From contig OX336339.1 in assembly GCA_946902875.1 (NCBI GenBank), positions 23,157,349 to 23,221,348 of the forward strand: DNA of 64,000 nt. The letters are read 5' to 3'. The DNA comes from Nematopogon swammerdamellus (lineage: Eukaryota; Arthropoda; Insecta; Lepidoptera; Adelidae). The first letter of the stretch is position 1. Each line of letters starts with the position of its first letter. Positions 55,681 to 64,000 of this stretch are shown here, piece after piece. A program made the position numbers and the translations under genes. Under the pieces are notes generated by a model. That model was not told where the DNA came from. It was given only the letters and a program-made list of their open reading frames with translations, and did no database searches.

Positions 55681-56061
55681 TCAATACTAATAATAAATCT
55701 GTAAGGGGTGGTCATGGAGTAAGTTACTTTGTTTTATGAAATACTGAGTTTTTAGACTCTATGTATGATACTATGTAAAACTAAATTGACGATTTTTAGA
55801 AATATTTTCTGTATGTATGTATGTTCCTCCATAACTCTTAAACCGATCATCCGAATTCGATAAAACTTAGTACAGGCACATTTACCTATACGGGACACGG
55901 GATAGGCTAAATATAATTAAGTTCCAGTCACGCTAAGATGTGGCTCTCATACAAACCGATTTGTTCCGCGCGCCGAAATAAAGGTACGGTAGCGGGCTTA
56001 CCCTACTTTCTTTTTTTTAAATACGAATTTCACGCGAGCGAAGCCGCGGGCAAAAGCTAGT
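55681..56061 (+). mobile_element. Helitron-like non-autonomous element, best copy
   Basis: TCAATACTAATAATAAATCT to GCGGGCAAAAGCTAGT (CTAGT at 56057-56061), with the GC-rich subterminal GCGAGCGAAGCCGCGG. Uninterrupted at 381 bp. No Rep/helicase coding. Confidence 0.8.
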
Positions 56062-57424
56062 CATGAATATTTTCAAACGATTGCATTACAGGCTGTCCCC
56101 CGGTATGAATGCTCCTTACGTGTGTATTTGCGGACACAAGACGATAAGGTGACCCATACTATATCAGTCATTGTGAAATCAGCAAGCTTACAAGCTCCTT
56201 TCGTCGATGACATGGGAGTGATGTATAACAAAGTCTCATCTAGTAGGTATTATAGCTGAGTGAAATAAGAACCCTAATATGGTATAAATCTCAGGGACCT
56301 GACTCGGCTAATATTCAGAGTAAATATAATACAGTAAGAAGTTATAAATACTATAAAATTATTAGTATGAAAGGCTGAAAGGAGACATCATTTTCATAAT
56401 AGGTTCGGGACAGCAGGGCCGACCGTCCCTTTTGCATAATATTAAATAAAACAGTCCAACCCTCTCACGAGTTTATAGCGCACAAACGTTTTCGTTATAA
56501 TATTAGGGCCGAGCTAAGCCAACTTTTCGTATTTTTATAGGCCTGAAGCAGTTCGTCCTGAATTCCATGTTTATCTTAAACGCCCCCTCAGCGCTCCCCC
56601 CTCCCCCTCCCCACCGCCTCAAGCCCCGCCGCCCCAGTCTTCGCGCGGCGGGAGGTGTTTTCGCATATAAGTGATTTATACGCAGTTTATATTGTTGCAT
56701 GGAATATAAGATTTCTCTTTCATAAAAAAAGGAGAATGTATAAAGTGCGTGCGAGCTGCGAGGTAATGTAACGGCGCGGGGCGGGGGCGGGACCGGGGCG
56801 GGGGTACTCATGTCACCAGACGACGGCGAAGTGTTAAGAGAGTTATTTATGGAAGGCATTATGTGCTCAAAATTTCTTATGTTTGAATTATTTAATCCAC
56901 TTTTCCATTAGGGGTTTTGCAGAATGATACACTTTATATTCAGGAGGCTCTTCGGCCGAGTCGTGTGTTCGGCTTTATGCGAACGTTATGGGCCGGGATC
57001 AAAAATTAAAAGTGGATACCTCGGGAGGCCGCTACCTTTTTATGAAGATTATGCTATTTGCATACTTTACCACGATTGAGTCATAAATTATTTTGCTGGA
57101 ATTTTCGGGTAAAGACGTGAAGGCATTCTGTTAGCATAAATGATTTTGAAAGATAATTTTTCGTAGAGTTTATAGTATAAATTTATTTATTTGTAAGTTA
57201 ATTAAATTTGTAATAACTAGACATCGACAAACTTTAGGTTATGTCGTTATAAGTACAAGTAGTTAAGTCCGTAAATTTTCGAACAGTAAAATAGTCAGAT
57301 CATACTTTGTTTGACAGAGCTAAAAATACTGGAAGTAAAGCCTCTCCTGTTTTACCCGACTGTGGCGAATCCAAAAGAATATTATGATTTTACCAGAGTA
57401 TGTATGTATCGTATATTATGTTAG
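56062..57424. other. Unique sequence, GC-rich around 56580-56830
   Basis: 56765-56805 carries G-runs with quadruplex potential. No exon or known repeat recognised. Confidence 0.4.
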
Positions 57425-57670
57425 TTTTTAACCCCCTACGCAAAAGGAGGGGTGTTATAAGTTTTCACGCCTCCGTTTGTCTGTCGTTGTGTCTGTGTGT
57501 GTGTCTGTATGTCTGTGTGTCTTACACAAAATTAGGGTGAGGCCACCAGGATCCCCTAGAAGGATCCCAGGGGAAAATTATGGGCGGTTTTTTTTTTATC
57601 AACCTGGTTTAACCGGGATGGTTCTTAGCTATGACTGATGAAGATCAGGTCAGCCAATTCGAAGATCATC
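57425..57670 (+). mobile_element. Family F repeat
   Basis: TTTTTAACCCCCTACGCAAA, GAGGGGTGTTATAAG, a TGTCTGTGTGTG tract, then AGGATCCC repeats and GACTGATGAAGATCAGG. Inverted relative at 46985-47195. Confidence 0.7.
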
Positions 57671-58133
57671 GACACTTTTCCTTATTCATGAGGGAGTTTT
57701 GCTGTAAAATGGAAATTTATTACACTTTCACTCGTCTTCTTTAAGTAAATAAACGGAAATTATTATAAAACTAATTTATGCATATTGCACCACTGGTTGG
57801 TGATTTCTTGGAGTGGTGGTGGTGAATATAGATTAAAAAACCTTCTTGACGATATGAAGTATTTACTTGAACTCATATTCAACAACATTAGATTTTGGAA
57901 AGTTCAAATTACGTGTCTTAAAATGGCTTAAAACAAAAAGGTTTTTTTTTATTTGTAATGTTGTTATATGTTTTTGTATCGTTAAAGAAATTTATATTGT
58001 TTTTGTATTTATCAGTATAACTGTTTCGCTCATTTTTCCTGTATAGATGTTTGCAGTTAAATTGATTTTAATAAAACATTTATATATATCCACGACTACA
58101 ACATAATATTATTATGTGCAAGTAAATACTCAC
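57671..58133. other. Intronic AT-rich sequence
   Basis: It lies directly downstream of the CELF exon in gene direction. No repeats recognised. Confidence 0.5.
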
Positions 58134-58216
58134 CCCAGGTAACGTGCGTTTCTCATGTAGGGCCGTCTGCGCGCTCGACGCACTCTCCGGACTGAAGTAG
58201 GTCAAGAAGGCGCATC
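58134..58216 (-). CDS. bru3: CELF/Bruno RNA-binding protein, internal exon (RRM1, RNP1 half)
   Basis: This 83-nt exon lies between an acceptor GTTGTTTCAG ending at 58217 and a donor GTGAGT from 58133. Read on minus from its third base it gives [19 protein letters not shown], then HEKRTLPG. With the split glycine supplied across the upstream junction this is the RNP1 motif G-C-A-F-L-T-Y of RRM1 and the ALHE.(K/R)TLPG signature that follows it in CELF/Bruno proteins, which bind GU-rich RNA and control splicing, translation and mRNA decay. The CAFLTY and HEKRTLPG variants favour CELF3-6/bruno-3 over bruno-1/2. The upstream intron is phase 1, the downstream phase 0; the next residue in the family is Met. 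No other exon of this gene is recognised here, so both introns are long. The family call is firm; the symbol is tentative. Confidence 0.88.
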
Positions 58217-58837
58217 CTGAAACAACACACACATCGCCCACTTAAAGAGAGGTATAACAATTTATCTTCTCTCTATCCAGAAGTGAATAGGTACTGCTCC
58301 CTCAAAGACTCGCTCAAAGATTCCGACACAGAGTGACAGACAGACGAACGGATGGACGTCACTGGCTGCAGAACCCTAAAAATATCGCTGGCTATAGAAT
58401 TGTTTTTCACATAAACTGCAGTGCTGGTACGGGTGGCCGTAGCCGAGAGTCCGACGGAACACCGGATAGTCACACCAGCGTAAGGCGGACAAAAAATACC
58501 TACCTAAACGGAGACGATTCGAAGCTCAAACCAACAAAATCCAAATAAATATATGAACATACACATTGATTTAAAGACTTCCGGTAACATTTTAAATTCG
58601 AAACTCAAAAACTAAGATACTATTCAACACAGAGCGTAGAAGGAATCCGATACAAGCCAATCGCTCGGCACGCGCACTGAATTCCCACAATAGCTCAGTG
58701 AGAAGTAATTGTCCATATCTCGCGCTCCGCAGTAATTCTAAACATGTACCCGCTATAACGCATCAATGCAGCGCAGCTTCCACCGCCCACCGCATCGGCG
58801 GCGCGTGGCGCGAGAGCCCACCACCGCCGACCGCTGA
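58217..58837. other. Intronic sequence with a MITE fragment
   Basis: 58335-58382 keeps a GTCY MITE terminus (GACAGACGAACGGATGGACG, GAACCCTAAAAAT). 58690-58830 is GC-rich and unique. Confidence 0.45.
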
Positions 58838-59245
58838 GCCTTGCGACGCAACAAAGCGTCTTTGCAATATTGAAACCGAGTGCGCCAAAAATCTAGAGTG
58901 TGCAGAATGAAGAGGGAATAATCGGGGTGGGAGTGATCCGAGCGACTGCCAATCGAATGCGGCGGCGTGTCTTATGCACTTCCAGCACATTAAAATACTT
59001 AGACGAGAGACGCGCTGATGTGGGGCACCCTCGACCTGATGACGGAGGCACCCTCGGCCTGATGACGGGGGCACCCTCGACCTGATGACGGGAGCACCCT
59101 CGACCTGATGACGGGGGCAACCTCGACCTGATGACAGGGACACCCTCGGTCTGATGACGGGGACACTCTCGACCTGATGACGGGGGCACTCTCAATTTTT
59201 GACGCACTCTGTTTCAATATTGCAAAGACTGTTGCGTCCCTAGGC
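58838..59245. mobile_element. Inverted-repeat element carrying a minisatellite
   Basis: Arms 58838-58892 and 59195-59245 share TTTCAATATTGCAAAGAC and GCGTC with a few gaps and mismatches. The interior includes unique sequence and the 23-bp array. It may be a foldback element. Confidence 0.65.
59026..59186 (+). repeat. 23-bp minisatellite, 7 units
   Basis: Units CACCCTCGACCTGATGACGG plus GGG start every 23 bases from 59026 to 59164; an eighth partial unit follows. Because 23 is not a multiple of 3, all minus frames are open and repetitive without being genes. Confidence 0.92.
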
Positions 59246-61056
59246 TTCGTGGTCAGCGGAGCTCACGTACATACAATTCTGCAATTGGAAAAGCGGCCAT
59301 ATTTATTTGGAACGGCGGCGGCGGGGAGCGGCGGAGGGATGCGGGGCGGGGAGGGAACCACGGCGGGGCCTCCCCGATCGGATTACACGCAGAGACGGTT
59401 TTATTTGTTGAGCTGTTGGACGGTAATCGAATGTGAATGAACTAACGATCACATTATCGCCGCTCGGCTATCCGGCCCTGACTTTATGTGACGCTTTAAC
59501 GAGAGCCGCCTGCCTGCAGACTAAGCAGAGGAAACCGCTTCTCAGCCATTCAAAGAACGCCTCATTGGTGAAATTAAACGAACTACACGAATTTCTGCGA
59601 AAAGAGAAGTAATGAGTATTGCAGGACTACAGGACATATCGACATGCCCCATTTTTGCTACCTTTTAGTCGTTTTCGCCACCTCGGGTCAAGTGTCAAAA
59701 TTTCATCGACCGTAAAGTGACAGTTCACATACGTGTGACAGCAGTCAAGTCGCCTGTAAGCAAAAGCAAAAGATGTGTGATAGCACAGGACGCGAAAGAG
59801 GCTATCTCGTAATTTATAGGCGGAAAAGTAAATCTCCTCTCTCTCTACACATCTCTCTACACACGTGGTGTATTAATCCAGAGCAGTGGTGAGCTACGGC
59901 GGCGGGGGAGAGCGCATGGTCCAGGGGCCAGTTGGAATAAATCGCCACCGTGACTTCCGGCCAGTAGCCATCTTGCAATGCGCTAACGGGTTCATTTCCT
60001 GGGCCTATACATTTCCGCTTCGGTCGGTCGCTGCGGGGGTGGTGCGGCGCTGAGGGGCGGGCGAGGCGGCGGCGGGGAGGTTACTCATATTTTTGAAGGC
60101 TCCACTAAACATGTACGGAGGCTGAGCTCGGCGCCATTTAAATTCTCTTGGCAAGAGTTCATGCGCCGATTTCGATGTTTTAACGCCGGCGCGGCCGCTA
60201 TATTTAGACGGGCATGGCGGAGTGTAAACACCACTCACTCGGTCGGAGCTGATTCCAGAATGTTGAATCAATTAAATTGCTAAATGTTTTGTAAAATCGA
60301 CCGCAAGAAATTGATGTATACAGACATATCCTCACTAAGTATTGGTAGAATAAAGAAAACAAACGAATCGCGTTTTTGAAGCAACATTTCAAAATAACCG
60401 TATATTATTGCATCGTTTGGTTATAAAATTCCACAAATCTTCCCGCTATTTATAGAGCTATCAACGAAAATACAATATCGAAGAAAGTTTTCATTGCAGA
60501 AAATCCACAGCTCCAGGGATGTGTGATTTTTCTGCAGTGAACAAAGAAGTGTGACTTGTGACCAATATTGTCCCAATGAAAAATACATAAACTAAGATTC
60601 CTTAATATTATTGCCTTTCATATATGACAAGCTTGTGATATTATGCAATTTAGTGGATTTTAATTTGATAGGTAGTTTTCATTTCTATTTTAATTTAATT
60701 CTAATTAGTTTTATTTATGTTTCCTTGTATGTATCGGTGTCTGTATTTTGATTCGTTAATTTTATGTATTTAATTATTTAGGTGGCATTACAAGACACGC
60801 AATCCCAAAATGCCACTACACATATAAATCTACATCGTTTTGTTAAAAATAACTGAAAAGTCAACTATAAATAGAGAAATCTGTGACATGCAATGATAAT
60901 AAATTCTATTTCAATGCGAAGAATAACCTGACAAACTTCGCAAGTCACACTGTTTTGTTAGTAGGTACTTTATACGTTTTATAGTTACTTACAAATAATT
61001 GACCCGTACTATCGTTCACAAAGACATTATTATCTTATCTAATCACTATCTCTATC
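59246..61056. other. Unique sequence with GC-rich islands
   Basis: GC islands at 59300-59400 and 60015-60220 sit inside non-repetitive DNA. Frames there, such as minus 60005-60271 (which lacks a true ATG), have no recognised pattern. Candidate conserved intronic regulatory DNA. Confidence 0.4.
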
Positions 61057-61165
61057 TCTTCTATACTTCTAATAAAAGGGAACGTGTCTGTATGTATATT
61101 TGAAGTAAACTCCGGAACCACTGAACAGATTTTGATGCGGTTTGCACCAATGGAAAGACCACTCT
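61057..61165 (+). mobile_element. Helitron-like fragment
   Basis: TTCTAATAAAAGGGAACGTG and GGTTTGCACCAATGGAAAG are the inverse of 34960-35090. Confidence 0.6.
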
Positions 61166-61944
61166 GCCTATTAACATTTCCTACAACTGGCGCATAAGTG
61201 CCATCGTCAATGTTGATACGTAAAATAAAAATAAGTTCTTTTTACTGAAAAGTTTGGGTTCATTGATATGTGGTGTTTCTGAAAAGCGACTCCATGTTGC
61301 CACGAATATCTTTCCTGGGAAGTCAAAAACGTACAATTGGACGTATGAAAATGCGATATTGATCAGGAAATACAGCGCCATTCGATTGTCTGGCCTCGCG
61401 CCGAGGCTCATATCCATTACTTCCTATGCACCGTTTTGTTTCCCGGTCCCAGTGGAAGACAGTTGAAAGGGGAATCGGTGCATTCGCATCAGATTGGGGG
61501 GGCTCATCGCTTGGACGCTATGCCACTAATTAGCAGTTAGGCTGGTTTTATTTCCAACTGGCCGGCCGCCGCACCGCCACCGTCCGCCTAACGCGCCCCG
61601 CCCCGCCCGCCTAACGCACCCCGCCACCGTCCGCCTAACGCGCCCCGCCCCGCCCTCCAAGCCGCTGGTTATCTCTTCAACAATAATCTGCCTTTGTAAC
61701 GCCTCTCTAAGCTTGCTCGGGGGCTTTCGGTTAGTTTCCGTCTAGTTAGTTCCGTAAGTATACAGAGTATAGGCCGGCCACTGGACGCTACTGTCTACAT
61801 CTGCTTTAATTACAGGGCGAAAATGTGTGCCCGGGAATTCTCCGACTCGTTTGTTCTTGCGTGCTATTTTTTGTAACCTTCCATTACTAAGTAGATAGGT
61901 GATAGATAAGGTTCTACTTAATGCTATTTTTATTTATAGAATAG
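61166..61944. other. Unique sequence with a GC-rich 47-bp tandem pair
   Basis: CGCCACCGTCCGCCTAACGC starts at 61575 and 61622. Runs of CCCCGCCCCGCC have quadruplex potential on minus. A 70-codon frame at 61254-61466 is unassigned. Confidence 0.55.
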
Positions 61945-62075
61945 GATAGAATATAAACTCTTTATTGCACACAAATTGAAGGAAGAACAGTACACGACAA
62001 GAAACAAGAAATACAGGAGTGCGCAAAGGCGGACTTATCACTACAAGTGATTTCTTCCAGTCAACCTTTATTATT
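61945..62075 (-). mobile_element. LINE 3' UTR end
   Basis: AAACTCTTTATTGCACACAA, CAGGAGTGCGCAAAGGC and CACTACAAGTGATTTCTTCC match 35920-36035. On minus it ends GTGCAATAAAGAG. Confidence 0.7.
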
Positions 62076-62173
62076 TATTTATTCAGGTTATTTTTTATTT
62101 TATAAGGAAACTTAACAGATATTTACATAATATATTTACACAACTTAGATAAACGCCTCAGCCAATAAAATAG

Positions 62174-62505
62174 TTTTTAGGGTTCCGTATCCGGTACGGG
62201 ACCCTATTACTAAGCCTACGCCATCTGTCTGTCTGTCTCTCTGTCCGAGGGCTGTAATATCTCTTGAACCGTAATAGGTAGCCCGTTGAAATTTTCACAG
62301 GATATGTGTTATTATGGCCAATATAACAACAAATAATGAAAATAATAAAAAGTTAAAAATTCACGGGGTCCCCATACAAGAAACTAAAAATCGTATGGGC
62401 GCCATCTACCGAAAACAGTATGAAGCAGCGCTGGCCATGACATGGGCACATGGCGATACGGAACCCTCGGCGCGCGAGTTCGACCCGCACTTGGCCGGTT
62501 TTTTA
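62174..62505 (-). mobile_element. GTCY MITE, full length
   Basis: TTTTTAGGGTTCCGTATCC to CGCACTTGGCCGGTTTTTT; short GTCT tract and a middle lacking the TAACTAAT block (CAGTATGAAGCAGCGCTGG), like 13833-14199. Confidence 0.88.
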
Positions 62506-62576
62506 TTTTATAAGGAAACTTAACAGCTATTTACATATAATATACTGTATACTGTGTATATGTATATTCACTTTTA

Positions 62577-62670
62577 AATCTTACGTTTTGAGCCTACCAT
62601 CTAGTGAGGGGAAAGAGAAGGGTCCTACAGTTTTATACCAGTTCCGAACTGTGAAGCAGCAGGTGTTATA
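62577..62670 (-). mobile_element. SINE central-block fragment
   Basis: GAGCCTACCATCTAGTGAGG through CAGTTCCGAACTGTGAAGC; it shows the site where the hAT element inserted in the 45 kb copy, uninterrupted. Confidence 0.7.
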
Positions 62671-63834
62671 TAGCACGTTTATGTATATATTCTTTATTGA
62701 ACACCAATTTATACAAATTAGGCACAATAGGTGAGCTTAATGCCGTGAGGCATTCTATTCTAACCAACCTTTGGGATGTGGGAGAAGTATATGCAGGCGA
62801 TCAAGAATAGTTTGTGGCAATGTAATCAGCAATAAAGCAATATGATAAACTACAAACGAATACTACATAAATATTTTAATACGCATATATATGTATATAA
62901 TAGACCTACATTTTATATACATAAATCAGTGGTAAACTGTTTGTCAATCCAAACACAGACAATAAAATAATTTATCAGGTAGACATTTGAATTTCCGCGC
63001 AACTAACATACTGACCAGATTCTTTTCTTTCTACCCACATTAAAATTAGTTTTTCTCCATACCGATTTTTTCCTCCTACTTCACTTCCTTCCTTACACAA
63101 GTAAGCACCAAAAAATTCCGCTGCCGCGCGCCGTGCATCGCATCGACGCCATTGTCGCCGTGAGCTCCCGGGTACGCATATACGCCGGTCGAGAGGACAG
63201 CAGAAAGTCCGCGTGTGCAACGGTGCAGGAGTGTGTCTCAGTAACGCTGGGAAAGCCATCAAAGTCAAACGGCAGGCATCCAGACCGTCGCAACAACCGC
63301 ACGTCCAGGCCTGGACACACAGCTGCGTGCGTCGCTGGAGCGAGTCTGAAAATCCATCCATCACACGTAAATGGACACCAGGGTGAGCGAGGAGGCGACG
63401 CTCAAAGTCGCCGGCGCATGAAGGAACCAGTGCGTCCTCTATCCTCCTCTCCTTGGCCAGACCAACTGTTGTATAACACCATCAACCGAATACTGTATAG
63501 TATGTAAGAGTGATTAAAATGTATATCACCAACATATTCGACATCATTAACACTTTAACTTGCCTGACGAGTGTCCCACATCATATTGAGATTATTTTTT
63601 AGCCACAATATAAGTAAGCAACGCATCATTCAACCCGTCGACCACATCACACGCGGCTGTCTTCACGGATTCCACAACAAAGCGGTAATGCTTCTATTTT
63701 TGTGCACGTCTATGACGTGTTTACATTAAGACGCGTTATGATCTTATTCCAAACTGTTGAGGAGGGGTATTCTGGACCGAATCTCGCTATAATCCAAAAT
63801 TTAGAACAACATGATAGTGCTATGTACAAATATT
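62671..63834. other. LINE 3' remnant and GC-rich unique sequence
   Basis: 62688-62780 resembles an inverted LINE 3' end (TTCTTTATTGAACACC, ATTCTAACCAACCTTTGGG). 63110-63450 is GC-rich with overlapping open frames on both strands; the minus frame 62975-63364 is flanked by a GATTTTCAG-like acceptor and a GTGTAAGG donor but matches nothing I recognise. Confidence 0.4.
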
Positions 63835-64000
63835 TAATCAATACTAATCGGTACTTCCACCGAGTCATGCAACAGGTGGGTCTTCGTGCCTTACTTGCTG
63901 CTTGATCGATTGAATCTTGTTCGAATACTTTGCGAAAGGTGGTGGTCGGTGTTGTGCTGTAATTTACCAGAGTTCTTGCAGCACAACACCGATTACTCTG
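63835..64000 (+). mobile_element. Family I repeat, cut by the window edge
   Basis: CTTCCACCGAGTCATGCAAC through GCAGCACAACACCGATTACT, continuing past the end. It is closer to the 44 kb copy than to the 4.6 kb copy. Confidence 0.75.

Noticed and set aside
58763..59207. Repetitive proline/arginine-rich protein on the minus strand
   Set aside because: Translation of a 23-bp minisatellite; all frames are open because of the repeat.
60005..60271. Candidate first exon ending at a GTGAGT donor
   Set aside because: The apparent start is TTG, not ATG; no peptide pattern.
62975..63364. Minus-strand exon with acceptor- and donor-like sites
   Set aside because: The plus strand and another minus frame are equally open, and no family is recognised; kept only as a note.

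Overview
This is a eukaryotic nuclear window, almost certainly from a moth or butterfly (Lepidoptera). It is AT-rich, non-coding and crowded with repeats typical of lepidopteran genomes: MITEs that carry (GTCY)n microsatellites, tRNA-derived SINEs with poly-A tails, 5'-truncated LINE ends, Helitron-like elements ending in CTAGT, and foldback elements with GAAGTCGGTT-type ends. I see no bacterial-type operon, CRISPR array, rRNA gene or convincing functional tRNA gene.

Real host coding sequence is minimal. The one exon I recognise is at 58134-58216 on the minus strand: 83 nt with good splice sites on both sides, encoding the RNP1 half of the first RRM of a CELF/Bruno RNA-binding protein, closest in my judgement to CELF3-6/bruno-3. 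About 58 kb of sequence lies downstream of it in gene direction and about 6 kb upstream, so most or all of the window is probably intron of this one large gene. A second, less certain minus-strand exon at 51448-51531 starts with ATG, encodes 20 residues and ends at a GTAAGC donor in phase 0. That phase matches the phase-0 end of the CELF exon, so it may be an alternative first exon giving an isoform without a complete RRM1.

Layout. 1-2.5 kb: an inverted duplication built around GTCY MITEs, one interrupted by a Gypsy-like LTR/gag fragment. 2.5-9 kb: SINEs and a 2.1 kb segment bounded by 145-bp inverted repeats. 10-11.4 kb and 22.7-23.7 kb: two relics of one LINE with a restriction-like endonuclease (R2/R4 type). 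11.8-18.1 kb: dense MITEs, a TA-flanked foldback and Jockey/CR1-like LINE tails. 18.4-24.4 kb: Helitron-like elements, a TIR element with GC-rich cargo, a perfect 212-bp palindrome and a 68-bp higher-order array. 24.4-36 kb: older fragments, tandem repeats and GC-rich unique islands. 36.7-50.6 kb: the densest SINE/LINE/MITE layering, including a hAT-type element with an intact 8-bp target duplication inside a SINE. 50.6-64 kb: more unique sequence, GC-rich islands, the two exon calls, a foldback, a Helitron-like copy and an inverted-repeat-flanked minisatellite.

Many repeats are modular. Several SINE families with different heads and tails share one central block, and their tails resemble the 3' ends of the LINEs present here, which suggests SINE-LINE tail sharing. 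Boundaries of repeats are read by eye from comparison between copies in this window and are approximate unless a target duplication is stated. For GTCY MITEs, '+' means the CCGGCCAAGTGCGAG end lies on the left.
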